From Ktedonobacter racemifer DSM 44963 (GTDB taxonomy: Bacteria; Chloroflexota; Ktedonobacteria; Ktedonobacterales; Ktedonobacteraceae), in NCBI RefSeq assembly GCF_000178855.1, contig NZ_ADVG01000003.1:62001-126000 (forward strand): a stretch of DNA of 64,000 bases, read 5' to 3'. Both the position numbers and the translations under genes were made by a program. The notes beneath the pieces were generated by a model. It was given only the letters and a program-made list of their open reading frames with translations, did no database searches and was not told where the DNA came from. Of the stretch, positions 26,739 to 35,733 are shown piece after piece (the first letter of the stretch is position 1; every line of letters begins with the position of its first letter).

Positions 26739-27662
26739 ATGAGACTGCACAAGGTCGAGCATGGCGATGGCCTCATCTCGCCCCTCCTTATCCGCTTTAT
26801 CTCCCTGGTGTCGGGTATGCGCCTGCCCGATGCAGCGCGGCTCGTCTTTTACCACAAAAAGTTCTTTGGCGACCCCATGAGTGTTTGGACGCATGCGGCC
26901 ATGCGTGGAGAAAGCGCCTGGACCGTCGCAGAGCGGGAATTGATGGTGGTCATGACCGCCAAGTGGAATGCATGCCCTTTCTGTATCGGAGCTCACGGCG
27001 CGATCGTGGCGCGAGTGCTGGGAAGGCCGCTCGTAGAGGCAACCCTTGAGGATTTCCGGCAGGCGGAACTACCCACGAAACTACAGGCAACCCTCACCTT
27101 CCTGGAGATCTTGACCCGGCGACCTGACGAACTGACGGTGAAGGATGCTCGGGCGGTGCTTCGGAGAGAGGTCACACCTCAAGCCTTGGAGGATGCAATC
27201 GCGGTCTGCGTTCTCTTTCATATCACCACCCGTTGCGCGGATACCCTCGATTACCAGATGCTCTCTGAGAGAGACTTCGACCGAGCCGCAAAGCGACTCT
27301 TGGTCCAGGGCTATGCGTTTGGGAAAGGGAAGACTCCCGCCCATCCCGATCATCGTGCCCTGGCCGACACGGTGCGCCAGCGCGTCCTCGAAGGGCCGGG
27401 GGAGACCGATGCCACCCTTCGCCAAGCGATGGCAGAGCGAGCAACCGGAGGCCCCCCCTTGGAGGCACCCTACGACGACCTGGCACGACAGGTTGGCAAG
27501 GCCGCCTACCAGGTCACGGATGAGCAGGTGGCAAAGGTCGTCGAACAGGCAGGAAGTGAGAGGGCCGCATTTGAACTGATTGTGGCTTCCGCTCTGGGTG
27601 CTGGTCTCCATCGTTGGCAGCGAGGCCTCAACGTTTTGGAACTGGCCCATAAGGCCGCGTAA
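26739..27662 (+). CDS. Carboxymuconolactone decarboxylase/AhpD-like protein
   Basis: 307 residues with GAAAGGA upstream of ATG 26739. The AhpD-like core spans residues ~30-180 and carries the redox CxxC in AKWNACPFCIGAHGAIV followed by the conserved histidine. Proteins of this group reduce peroxidatic partners or act as gamma-carboxymuconolactone decarboxylases; the CxxCxxxH favours the alkylhydroperoxidase type. A second, more divergent half-repeat (DDLARQVGKAAYQVTDEQVAKVVE) makes it about twice the usual length. A 12-bp-stem hairpin follows 150 bases downstream. Confidence 0.82.
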   Translation: MRLHKVEHGDGLISPLLIRFISLVSGMRLPDAARLVFYHKKFFGDPMSVWTHAAMRGESAWTVAERELMVVMTAKWNACPFCIGAHGAIVARVLGRPLVEATLEDFRQAELPTKLQATLTFLEILTRRPDELTVKDARAVLRREVTPQALEDAIAVCVLFHITTRCADTLDYQMLSERDFDRAAKRLLVQGYAFGKGKTPAHPDHRALADTVRQRVLEGPGETDATLRQAMAERATGGPPLEAPYDDLARQVGKAAYQVTDEQVAKVVEQAGSERAAFELIVASALGAGLHRWQRGLNVLELAHKAA

Positions 27663-27810
27663 AGGCACTTTAGGCCAGGCTTTCGAGGCGTCCCTGAACC
27701 TTTCTGGTCCATCCCGCAGGGGACGGGAACAGGAGTTCCTAATGCAAAGCCACGCGACCTTTTCGTGAATGGAGCCACGCTTCATAAGCGCAACTTCTGG
27801 TAGCAAGAAG

Positions 27811-27854
27811 CAGTGAGGGCCAACAGGAGACAACGCTTCGGCTGGCCCTCACTG
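27811..27854. terminator. Hairpin between CMD-like gene and tetR
   Basis: Perfect 12-bp stem CAGTGAGGGCCA/TGGCCCTCACTG with a 20-base loop. It could end the upstream transcript; a T-run is lacking. Confidence 0.5.
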
Positions 27855-27858
27855 AGAA

Positions 27859-27930
27859 AATAAACGTGTTTATTTTCTCTTGACAATTTCCTCGTATCGT
27901 TCTATACTTATAAAAATAAACACGTTTATT
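27859..27930 (+). promoter_or_regulatory. tetR promoter flanked by two operators
   Basis: Strong sigma-70/A type promoter: TTGACA at 27880-27885, 17-base spacer, TATACT at 27903-27908. Two copies of a palindrome bracket it, AATAAACGTGTTTATT at 27859-27874 and AATAAACACGTTTATT at 27915-27930. Binding of TetR to both would block polymerase, so autorepression is likely. Confidence 0.85.
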
Positions 27931-27946
27931 TTTCAAAGAAGAGAGC

Positions 27947-28693
27947 ATGAGAAAGCACGAAAGAGGCGAGATGACCGAAGAGTTGGACGGGAGACTGACC
28001 CGCAAAGGCGAATTGGCGCGCCAGCGCATTCTGGAGAGCGCGCTGCGTCTGTTCGGGGACAGGGGTTATGAAGAAACGACGATGCGCGAGATAGCGGCAG
28101 AGGCGGGATATTCGCCTGGGCTGACCTATCGTTACTTTGCAAGTAAAGAGGAACTGGTCCTGGTGCTGTATCAAAACTTGGACGAGGAACTCGACCAGTA
28201 TACACGCGAGCTTCCGCCTACTTCCCTATCCGAGCGGCTTCATCAGACTCTCAGCCAGCAGCTTACATTGCTCGCACCCTATCGAGGCGTATTCAGTGCA
28301 CTGTTCGGTACTACGCTCAATCCGCATTCCAAAGTGGGAGTGTTTGGCGCAAGCGCCGCAGAGATACGCCGGCGAGCCAGAAAGAGCTATCTGAGAGTTA
28401 TTCAGGGGGCAAAGGATGCGCCGCGCGAGGCCCAGCGCGAGGATCTGGCAACCGTGTTGTATGGCGCTCATATGGCCCTGGTGCTTTTCTGGCTGATCGA
28501 TCAGAGCAAAAACGCGGCGCGTACCCGGCTCTTTCTCGCCTTTCTCTGCGATGTGCTCAAGCTCATGCAGCCCGTGCTCTGGCTCTCGCCGGTGAGACAA
28601 TCCCTGGCCCGGCTGGCTACAATCATTGGTCCTCTGCTTGGTGACGAACGCTATCAGGACGAGGATTACCAGAGCAACGAAGTTTCCTTGTAA
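27947..28693 (+). CDS. TetR/AcrR family regulator, autoregulated
   Basis: 248 residues from ATG 27947 (GAAGAGAG upstream; a second ATG at 27971 is possible). Helix-turn-helix ARQRILESALRLFGDRGYEETTMREIAAEAGYSPGLTYRYFASKEEL is textbook TetR_N; the C-terminal domain is helical with LATVLYGAHMALVLFWLIDQS. Its promoter lies between two identical-type operators. The same-strand membrane protein and methyltransferase genes begin 130 bases later and are the obvious targets. Confidence 0.92.
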   Translation: MRKHERGEMTEELDGRLTRKGELARQRILESALRLFGDRGYEETTMREIAAEAGYSPGLTYRYFASKEELVLVLYQNLDEELDQYTRELPPTSLSERLHQTLSQQLTLLAPYRGVFSALFGTTLNPHSKVGVFGASAAEIRRRARKSYLRVIQGAKDAPREAQREDLATVLYGAHMALVLFWLIDQSKNAARTRLFLAFLCDVLKLMQPVLWLSPVRQSLARLATIIGPLLGDERYQDEDYQSNEVSL

Positions 28694-28823
28694 AACCAAT
28701 CTAAAGGACAGCATCGTAGCTTTCATGAACTTTTACCAATTGATCTGCTCAACACGAGATGAGAAAGCCATAGACCAGCTTCAAAAAGAAACATCATAAG
28801 CGAAGAGAAGGAGGGAACACAAC

Positions 28824-29396
28824 ATGTCATTAGCGCATATTGAAAGCGCTTCGGTCAAACCGCCTCGAATCTTCTGGCTGTTTATGGGACTGGTGATTGT
28901 CCTGGCTGCTGACGGAGCCACCGCACTGGTTTTTCACACTACAGCACAAGGGTTCAATAGCGATTTCTCTCTCCTCTATCTGGCCGCTCCCGCTGCCGCC
29001 CTGCTGATTGGTATACCCGCCTGGTTCCGCTTTATCGTGAAGCCCAATCGCATGACGATCAAACGAGGGTTGCTGGTAGGCATTCTTAGTAGCATTGCTG
29101 CTCATCCTATCATGTGGATGTTGTTTTGGATACCCACGTTGTTCATGCTGCAAGCACTCACCCCGCCGCTGTTCTCATTTCCGCTCCTGGAGATCATTTT
29201 TAGCCTGATCTATGGAGGCTGGGCCACGACTTCTATTGGAGCCCTCACCGGCGTACTGCTTATTGTTCTCCAGCGAACCTTGACGCGCGCTCAACAGCAG
29301 CAAGTCAGCCGAGAAGCGAAGGCAGTTCAGTGGCGTGAGATGAGCAACGCTAACGCTTTTCACATCGAATCAGGAGAGGAGAATATGCGCCCATGA
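28824..29396 (+). CDS. Four-helix membrane protein, unknown function
   Basis: 190 residues with AAGGAGGG before the ATG. About four hydrophobic segments are visible: IFWLFMGLVIVLAADGATAL, FSLLYLAAPAAALLIGIPAW, LLVGILSSIAAHPIMWMLFW and IIFSLIYGGWATTSIGALTG. The C-terminal tail is cytoplasmic and glutamine-rich. The family is not recognised. Its stop overlaps the methyltransferase start (ATGATGA, 29393-29396), so the two are translationally coupled. Confidence 0.7.
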   Translation: MSLAHIESASVKPPRIFWLFMGLVIVLAADGATALVFHTTAQGFNSDFSLLYLAAPAAALLIGIPAWFRFIVKPNRMTIKRGLLVGILSSIAAHPIMWMLFWIPTLFMLQALTPPLFSFPLLEIIFSLIYGGWATTSIGALTGVLLIVLQRTLTRAQQQQVSREAKAVQWREMSNANAFHIESGEENMRP

Positions 29397-30127
29397 TGAA
29401 AACAGAAGGAGTTTCAGTGGGCGCCAGCAAGCAGGCCTTGCCTCTGAGCAATCCTTTTCGCTGTATCGCGGGGATTTATAATGCGATGAGCGTCTTGATA
29501 AGCTTTGGTCTGATCCATGTGTGGCGCAAGCGTGTGGCGCGGATGCTGGCTGTGAGCACTGGGGAAGTCGCTCTGGATCTGGGAACCGGTACAGCGGATT
29601 TCGCCATCGAGCTCACGCGTGTCTCCGCTCCCGAGGCGCGCATCATTGGGATTGATCTCACATCAGAGATGCTCGCTCAGGCGCAGCGGAAGGTGTGCTT
29701 GCTCGGGCTTGGGGCGCGGATCGAACTGCGTGTAGGCAATGGAGAGCAGCTCGATCTGCCTGACAACAGCGTGGACCTCTGCTGTTCTTCTTTTCTCGTA
29801 CGTACCCTGACGGATCTGGAGCAAGGATTACGGGAAATGCGGCGAGTTGTGCGCCCAGGCGGTCGGCTCATCTGCTTGGAGGTCAGCCACCCGCCTGGCC
29901 CCATCTTGCGCGCGCTCTTCCATGGTTACTTCTACACATGTGCGCCTCTCTTCGGCGTCTTGCTTGGCCAGAAGCTCAGCGCCTATCAGTACTTCCCCCA
30001 ATCTCTGCGTGCCTTTCCCGACGCTCCCCGACTGAAGGCGCTCATGGAGGAATGTGGCTGGATGGATGTTCATTTTCACTATCTCACTGGCGGTTTCGTA
30101 GCTCTGCATAGTGCTACAAAAAAGTAA
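29393..30127 (+). CDS. UbiE/MenG-like class I methyltransferase
   Basis: 244 residues. SAM-binding motif I VALDLGTGTADFAIEL, motif II IIGIDLTSEMLAQA and the post-motif LREMRRVVRPGGRLICLEVSHP, followed by the UbiE-type lid YQYFPQSLRAFPDAPRLKALMEECGW. It would methylate a small lipid-quinone-like substrate; demethylmenaquinone is the obvious candidate and would fit with the isochorismate synthase 8 kb away, but several family members act on other substrates. Coupled to the upstream membrane protein and possibly TetR-controlled. Confidence 0.85.
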   Translation: MMKTEGVSVGASKQALPLSNPFRCIAGIYNAMSVLISFGLIHVWRKRVARMLAVSTGEVALDLGTGTADFAIELTRVSAPEARIIGIDLTSEMLAQAQRKVCLLGLGARIELRVGNGEQLDLPDNSVDLCCSSFLVRTLTDLEQGLREMRRVVRPGGRLICLEVSHPPGPILRALFHGYFYTCAPLFGVLLGQKLSAYQYFPQSLRAFPDAPRLKALMEECGWMDVHFHYLTGGFVALHSATKK

Positions 30128-30247
30128 AGGGCCAGGTGCCCATTTACCCACGCGATGCGCAACGAGCTGCTAACCCATAGCGCGCAGGGATAAAAATGTG
30201 CCTTTTTAAGAAGAAAGAAGCAAACACTTTCTCTCAAGGAGGCACAT

Positions 30248-32170
30248 ATGACCAGTATCGCCGATGGATCAGTGCGTATCCAGACCTCTTCTGAATCCAA
30301 TCCCACAACGCCCTCGTGGTTCGGAGAAGTCGTGGTGATAACGGCGCATCTTCGCAAGCATGACGTGCTGAACAAGATCAACGAGCAGGTGCGTTTTGCG
30401 CGGCGGCGCTTCGGGCACTACGACGTGATCGACTTCCTTGCCATCCTCTTCGGCTATGCCATCAGCGGGGAACGCACCCCGGAGGAGTTCTACCAGCGTC
30501 TCCAGCCGTTTGCCGTCCCATTTATGGCCTTATTTGAACGGGATCGGTTGCCCTCCCGTTCGGCGCTCTCCCGTTTCTTAACGGCGTTGACGGAGGCACC
30601 TGTTGAAGCCCTGCGTATCCTCTTTCTGGACGATCTACTCGCTCGGCCACTCACGCCCGACCAGCAAGCAGGAAGCCTGCGAGATCGAGCAGGAACCTCC
30701 TGGATCGTGTTCGACATCGATGGGACGCGAGAGGCCGCCCGCCAACGCGCTTTACCCCAGACCGATGAACTTCCCCCGCCCTTTCGTCGGTTGGATGACG
30801 TGTGCGCCCCTGGCTACCGAGGCCGCAAACGCGGAGAGGTTGTTCGGACACGCGCAGCCATTTCTCAGGCCCATAGCTACCAGTGGCTCGGCTCGTTTGG
30901 CAACCGTGGCAACGGGCATTACCGGGAAGAATTGCGCAAGGGGCTCTCTGCCATTGGGTGCTATCTTACGGCATATCAGCTCGAAGCTTCGCACACCCTG
31001 CTGCGGCTCGACGGGCAATATGGCACCGGGGCTGTGCTCACCGATGTGGCTGGCTTCGCCTTTGTGACCCGTGGCAAAGAATACCGTGTGCTCGATCACC
31101 CGTTGGTTCAGGCGCGTCTGCATCTGCCTCCTGACCAGGTCCAACAGCGCCCAGAAAGCCAGATGGTGCGCAGCCTCTACGACTGCCTACAGGCCCCGGT
31201 GGGACCCGAGGGGATATCTTGTCGCGTAGTCGTGGCAACGCATCCAGCCACCAAAAAGAAGAGTCCGGTTGGCGTCACACGCGCAGGCGTTGTTTACGAA
31301 CTCTTCTTCACCAACCTGCCGCAGCAGGCATTCACCGCTTCCGATGTGGTCGAACTGTATCTGCATCGTGGCGCCTTCGAGCCGACGCTCTCTGATGAAG
31401 ATCAGGAGATCGATCCGGATCGCTGGTGTAGTCATACTGCTTGCGGCCAAGAGACATGGTGTATCGTAAGCCAATGGGTGTGGAATCTGCGCCTGGAGTT
31501 GGGGCACCAGGGAGATCCGACCCCTTTGCGCACGACTGAGTTTGCTCCTGCCATTCCATTACAGAGCAAGCAGGCCGCTACCCATCCATCCTCAGCCGCT
31601 CCTGCCTCTGGATACGGTCCACCGACCACAGCCACCTCCTGGAAAACGGGGTGCTTTACCGGAGCCGACTTTCCTCTCCAGCCTGATGGGACGCTCCGAT
31701 GTCCGGCTGGCAAGCCTCTTCACTCCCAGGAACAACGTCGAGAAGCTGATGGGAGCCTGCGCGTGGTGTACGCGGCCAGCATTCGCAGTTGCCGTCCTTG
31801 TCCGCTGCGTGAGCAGTGCCAATGGAATGGCAACGCCACCAAAAAGCCACGCCAGGTCAGCGTGCTCCTGCATCCACTCGCTATCGAAGGGAAGCCGCTT
31901 CTCTGGCAGGATTGGAGTCGAAGAGCACATCGACGTGCCTGCATCCACCTGCTTCGCCACCAGCTCGTAGAAATCCAGGCAGAGCCTGGGAATGACAGAG
32001 ACCCTGCCACTCCCGCCCCACTTTCCCGTGCCGAGCGTGCCCGCACTCGTCTGTCCTGGGCCAAGCGGTTGGCTCGCAATGCGCGCGCGCACTCCGCTGA
32101 GCGGGTGACGATCCAACTGTTTGGCATCCCAGCAAGGTTCGCCACGTCTCTCGGTCTCGTCAGCGCCTAA
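30248..32170 (+). CDS. IS4-clan (IS1380-like) DDE transposase
   Basis: 640 residues, start at 30248 with AAGGAGG upstream, uninterrupted. Core features: SWIVFDIDGTREAARQ (first Asp), TLLRLDGQYGTGAVL (second Asp), VELYLHRGAFEPTLSDEDQEIDPDR (Glu region), plus the C-terminal cysteine cluster CRPCPLREQCQWNG. The family is not certain; it resembles IS1380/IS1182-like enzymes. Element ends were not found. Its 3' end overlaps the DUF5655 fragment by 11 bases. Confidence 0.72.
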   Translation: MTSIADGSVRIQTSSESNPTTPSWFGEVVVITAHLRKHDVLNKINEQVRFARRRFGHYDVIDFLAILFGYAISGERTPEEFYQRLQPFAVPFMALFERDRLPSRSALSRFLTALTEAPVEALRILFLDDLLARPLTPDQQAGSLRDRAGTSWIVFDIDGTREAARQRALPQTDELPPPFRRLDDVCAPGYRGRKRGEVVRTRAAISQAHSYQWLGSFGNRGNGHYREELRKGLSAIGCYLTAYQLEASHTLLRLDGQYGTGAVLTDVAGFAFVTRGKEYRVLDHPLVQARLHLPPDQVQQRPESQMVRSLYDCLQAPVGPEGISCRVVVATHPATKKKSPVGVTRAGVVYELFFTNLPQQAFTASDVVELYLHRGAFEPTLSDEDQEIDPDRWCSHTACGQETWCIVSQWVWNLRLELGHQGDPTPLRTTEFAPAIPLQSKQAATHPSSAAPASGYGPPTTATSWKTGCFTGADFPLQPDGTLRCPAGKPLHSQEQRREADGSLRVVYAASIRSCRPCPLREQCQWNGNATKKPRQVSVLLHPLAIEGKPLLWQDWSRRAHRRACIHLLRHQLVEIQAEPGNDRDPATPAPLSRAERARTRLSWAKRLARNARAHSAERVTIQLFGIPARFATSLGLVSA

Positions 32171-32570
32171 GACTCCAGCCACACTTGTTTTCGTGGAACT
32201 CAAGAGCGCCCCGGCCTAGTCGCGTTTTCATCTGGGGAAGGCCCTGGCCGACCTGATAGGCCTCCTTTATCCAGCCAAGGAACTCGGCGTCGAGCTGGTC
32301 GGCAGAAGTCAAGACAAAATGGTGCACGAAGAGGCGATGAGTGTAGGGAGAAACGCGGCGGAAGCGCGCACTCTCGACTCGTCGGGGCAAGTCGAGATAG
32401 CCTTCCAACCCTCGTTTCGTCAGACGAACTCCTGCAAAAATCCGCTGTTGGCCCTGGAAACCCACTTGTGCCTTGATGGGTGAATAGGTAAAGGGACCGG
32501 CGTCGGCAACGGCCTGTGCGAAGGCGTGAAAGAGGGCGACGACCGCTGGGTCTCGGCCTGATATTGTCAA
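32160..32570 (-). pseudogene. DUF5655-domain protein, N-terminus removed by IS6
   Basis: The frame encodes a DUF5655-like domain (VALFHAFAQAVADAGPFTYSPIK, QRIFAGVRLTKRGLEGYLDLP, LDAEFLGWIKEAYQVGQG) of ~110 residues. On its upstream side the IS6 terminal repeat begins at 32562, supplying only a chance TTG start, and its last codons run into the neighbouring transposase. The original gene probably encoded a longer protein with DUF5655 at its C-terminus; function unknown. Confidence 0.6.
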
Positions 32571-33418
32571 CTTGGAACGTAGCTGAACAATGTGCTAACA
32601 TGGCTTCATGAAAACAACCACCACTGCCCCCGATTACAGAGGCTACCGTTTTCCGCCTGAAATCATCAGCCATGCTGTGTGGCTCTATTTCCGCTTCTCG
32701 CTCAGTTTTCGCGATGTAGAAGAGCTTCTGGCACAGCGCGGAATCGTCGTGACCTACGAAACCGTGCGCCAGTGGTGCTTGAAGTTTGGGCAGACGTACG
32801 CGAACGAACTCCGCCGCCGTCGCCCTTGGTGTGGGGACAAGTGGCACCTGGATGAGGTCTTTCTCACCATCAATGGGAAAAGGTCGTATCTGTGGCGAGC
32901 CGTCGATCAGGACGGCAACGTGCTGGATATCCTGGTGCAGAGCCGGCGGAACACACACGCGGCGAAACGCTTTTTCCGCAAACTTCTCAAAGGGTTGCAA
33001 TACGTTCCTCGTGTAATCATTACCGATAAGCTGAGGAGCTATGGCGCGGCCAAACGCGAGATTCTGCCTGGCGTAGAGCACCGGCAGCACAAAGGGCTCA
33101 ACAACCGGGCGGAAAATTCTCACCAACCGACGCGCCTGCGTGAAAAGAAGATGCGGCGGTTCAAATCAACGAAACAGGCTCAACGCTTCCTCTCTGCCTT
33201 TGGCCCCATCGCTGGACATTTTCAACTGCGACGACACCGTCTGAGGGCCGGAAAATACCGCGCTCTTTTACAGGACCGATTTCAGACTTGGAATGAACTG
33301 ACTGGAGCAAAGCGAGTCGCATAACCATAGGTATCCCCCACATCTTCCATGACCCATCAGCATCCTTCTTCGCTATACCTCAGCAATATTCTTCATTTTT
33401 CTGGTTAAGTTGACAATA
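32562..33418. mobile_element. IS6-family insertion sequence, intact
   Basis: Ends TATTGTCAACTT at 32562-32573 and its complement at 33407-33418; 857 bp around a complete transposase. It cuts the DUF5655 gene. The ends share sequence with the MITE ends at 21799 and 23746. Confidence 0.75.
32608..33324 (+). CDS. IS6-family transposase (IS26-like)
   Basis: 238 residues, normal IS6 length. N-terminal helix-turn-helix LSFRDVEELLAQRGIVVTYETVRQWCLKFG; DDE residues in WHLDEVFLTINGKRSYLWRAVD (Asp), PRVIITDKLRSYGAAK (Asp) and NNRAENSHQPTRLREKKMRRF (Glu). Starts 46 bases from the left end. Intact, so the element may be mobile. Confidence 0.93.
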   Translation: MKTTTTAPDYRGYRFPPEIISHAVWLYFRFSLSFRDVEELLAQRGIVVTYETVRQWCLKFGQTYANELRRRRPWCGDKWHLDEVFLTINGKRSYLWRAVDQDGNVLDILVQSRRNTHAAKRFFRKLLKGLQYVPRVIITDKLRSYGAAKREILPGVEHRQHKGLNNRAENSHQPTRLREKKMRRFKSTKQAQRFLSAFGPIAGHFQLRRHRLRAGKYRALLQDRFQTWNELTGAKRVA

Positions 33419-33426
33419 CCTTTGTG

Positions 33427-33750
33427 CTGGTAGTGTTAACTTAAGCATTTTTGTTGATGAGCTCTCACCACTTTGACTCCACTTTTGCCAATTTTCATCT
33501 GCAAAAAGGGCTGAAATCTGGAAATCATCCTCACATTGAGGCCCTTTTCTCCCTGGACTGGTTCCCAAAGGCCACTTCAGATGACATTTCAGGAAAGCAG
33601 ACCTTGGTAATACATCTGCTTAAATTCGTTTGGTGATCGATACGTCAAGTCGGAATGCAGCCGTTGCCCATTATAGACATTGTGGAAGAAGTACTCAATG
33701 TTAGCACATGCTTTCTCCAAAGTTTGATAGTCGTTGAGGTTAACCTTATT
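33427..33750 (-). pseudogene. IS3-family remnant (transposase C-terminus and element end)
   Basis: Minus-strand codons from ~33750 to the stop at 33589 read VNLNDYQTLEKACANIEYFF, NVYNGQRLHSDLTYRSPNEF and YYQGLL, the C-terminal block of IS3 OrfB. After the stop the DNA continues to an IS end at 33427 (GGTAGTGTTAACTTAAGC). Everything upstream in the transposase is gone. This end resembles the MITE interrupted by IS1634. Confidence 0.75.
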
Positions 33751-33901
33751 CTCCATAGAGAATGAGGCACATAGAGGTAGCTATGGAGTTTTCTTTTCAA
33801 ATGGCATATGTCAAACGAAACCAATATCTCTCTTGCACAACAAAGATTGTCCACCAAGCTGATTAAACACATTTTGTGTCTTTTCTGTCGGGAAATATGG
33901 G

Positions 33902-34825
33902 TCACACGATGCTCTCATGCGCAAACGGCCTCGTTCTTTTTCCTGCGATCTTCACTATGCTGCCACTCCCTCCAATCACCGCAACATAGCACACAAACGC
34001 AAGCAGGCTAATACAGATACTACTTGGATATCCTGTATAAAAACCGATGGCCATGCCAATCCAGGTAAAGACGACAGCGAGGATAGCCGCAAGCCCAAGG
34101 GCTACAAAGGGGCGACTACTCATCTGGTACGCAATAGCGGCTGGCAAAAGTAATAATGCGAATACCAGGAGTGCTCCCACGGCCAGGGTTGCTTCACTGA
34201 CGGTGATGGCCAGCAGGACCATAAAACCCAGGCCAAGTGCACGTACTGGCACCCCATGAGCGGCTGCGACATCGGGATCAAGGGATGCAAAGAGCAGAGG
34301 CCTCACAAGCAGCAAGAGGGCAAGGATTACCCCGCCACTCACAAGGGCTATCGTACGCAGTTGATCTGCTGATACCCCCAGGATATTGCCAAAGAGCACT
34401 GTGACCCCTGAAAAGCCCGTTCCTGTCCCGCTCACGTGCGCGGTAAACAGGCTCAAGAAGAAGACACCTAATCCAAGCACCCAGGAGAGGACCGTGCCAA
34501 TTGCCACATCTCGTCCCCGCAAGCGCTCACCAAATCCTCCCATCGCAAGTGCCACAACAACGGTTGTGACCATCAGACTGAGGAAAGGATTGATACCCAA
34601 TGCCGCGCCACCCAGCGCTCCGGTAAAGGCGACATCCGAAAGTGACTCTCCTGCAAACGCCTGGTGGCGCAAGACGACAAAATAACCAACCAACCCGGCA
34701 ACGATACTCAAGAGTGTTCCGGCAAGGAGAGCCTGGCGCATAAAGTCGTAGCTCAGCATTACCTGGAGATCCTGCCAGAGATTCAGGGTGAATGGGGGCA
34801 GTGCTGTGGCAGTGATGATGTTCAT
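33902..34825 (-). CDS. znuB: Zinc/manganese ABC transporter permease (second permease)
   Basis: 307 residues from the ATG at 34825, which overlaps the stop of the preceding permease (ATGA). ABC-3 family (ZnuB/TroC-type) with 8-9 hydrophobic helices: FMRQALLAGTLLSIVAGLVGYFVVL, SLSDVAFTGALGGAALGI, RPLLFASLDPDVAAAHGVPV (cytoplasmic loop contacting the ATPase) and ALLVFALLLLPAAIAYQM. Last gene of znuA-znuC-znuB-znuB on the minus strand. Two different permeases with one ATPase suggest a heterodimeric channel (inference). Confidence 0.9.
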   Translation of the reverse strand: MNIITATALPPFTLNLWQDLQVMLSYDFMRQALLAGTLLSIVAGLVGYFVVLRHQAFAGESLSDVAFTGALGGAALGINPFLSLMVTTVVVALAMGGFGERLRGRDVAIGTVLSWVLGLGVFFLSLFTAHVSGTGTGFSGVTVLFGNILGVSADQLRTIALVSGGVILALLLLVRPLLFASLDPDVAAAHGVPVRALGLGFMVLLAITVSEATLAVGALLVFALLLLPAAIAYQMSSRPFVALGLAAILAVVFTWIGMAIGFYTGYPSSICISLLAFVCYVAVIGGSGSIVKIAGKRTRPFAHESIV

Positions 34826-35733
34826 ATGATCCCTCCTTCTCGTGAATGGACACGTCGGCGTAGGAGAGCCGTTTGGATGAAGCGCACGCCACGGACCAGT
34901 ACATAGGTGCAAAAGGCAAAGGTGGTAATAAAAAAGCCGACTGGATAGGGAGTGGCGTAGCCAATGGCGAGTCCGACCCAGGTAAAGAGCAGCGCTAAGG
35001 TGATCGCGACCAGCACAGCCACGGCAGGGCGAGTTGTGACAGCGTGCGCAATCGCTGCCGGCGTGACCAGGAGCGCAAAGATAAGCAACACCCCAACGAC
35101 CTGTACGGCGACGGCAACCTCAAGCGCCAGCAGCACAAGGAAGCCAAGGGAGAGGATACGCACTGGTACTCGGTGCGCCGCCGCCACATTGGGGTCAAGG
35201 GATGCAAAAAAGAGGGGGCGCGCAATGCAGAACAGAACAGCAAGCAGGAGCAGCGTTGAGCAGGCAATGACTCCCACATCCGCGTCGCTAATGCCGAGCA
35301 CATTCCCAAAGAGAACGGTATAGACGCTGCCCGCGTACTCGGCTGTGGAGAGATGAATAAAGAGGAAGCCCAGCGCCAGCGAGGCGGTGAAAACAGCTCC
35401 AACCGCGATATCGCTCTGGCGATTCTGGCGAGCCGCGCTGTTGAGTGTCTGGATACCAACAGCCGCGAGCAAGCCCGCGAGAAAGAGGCCGATGACGGGC
35501 GCGATCCCAAAGAGAGCAGCTCCCGTCGCCCCAGCAAAGCCGACGTTGGCCAGGCTATGACCCGCGAAGCTCTGGTCGCGCAACACCATAAAATAGCCCA
35601 TCATACCTGCCGCCACGGCGACAAGCGTCCCGGCGAGATACGCGTTTTGCATGAAGTGATAGTGCAAAAGGAGCTGGAGATCGGCGACGAGGTCCCAGGA
35701 GAAGGGGTTGGCATCAGCGAAGACGATGTGCAT
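34822..35733 (-). CDS. znuB: Zinc/manganese ABC transporter permease (first permease)
   Basis: 303 residues from ATG 35733, which lies 20 bases inside the end of the ATPase gene. ABC-3 family: FMQNAYLAGTLVAVAAGMMGYFMVL, SLANVGFAGATGAALFGIAP, RPLFFASLDPNVAAAHRVPV and GVLLIFALLVTPAAIAHAV. Sequence similarity to its downstream neighbour shows they arose by duplication. Inner-membrane component taking divalent metal from the lipoprotein ZnuA. Confidence 0.9.
   Translation of the reverse strand: MHIVFADANPFSWDLVADLQLLLHYHFMQNAYLAGTLVAVAAGMMGYFMVLRDQSFAGHSLANVGFAGATGAALFGIAPVIGLFLAGLLAAVGIQTLNSAARQNRQSDIAVGAVFTASLALGFLFIHLSTAEYAGSVYTVLFGNVLGISDADVGVIACSTLLLLAVLFCIARPLFFASLDPNVAAAHRVPVRILSLGFLVLLALEVAVAVQVVGVLLIFALLVTPAAIAHAVTTRPAVAVLVAITLALLFTWVGLAIGYATPYPVGFFITTFAFCTYVLVRGVRFIQTALLRRRVHSREGGII

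Noticed and set aside
32200..33126. 308-codon minus-strand frame
   Set aside because: Antisense to the intact IS6 transposase except for its tail.
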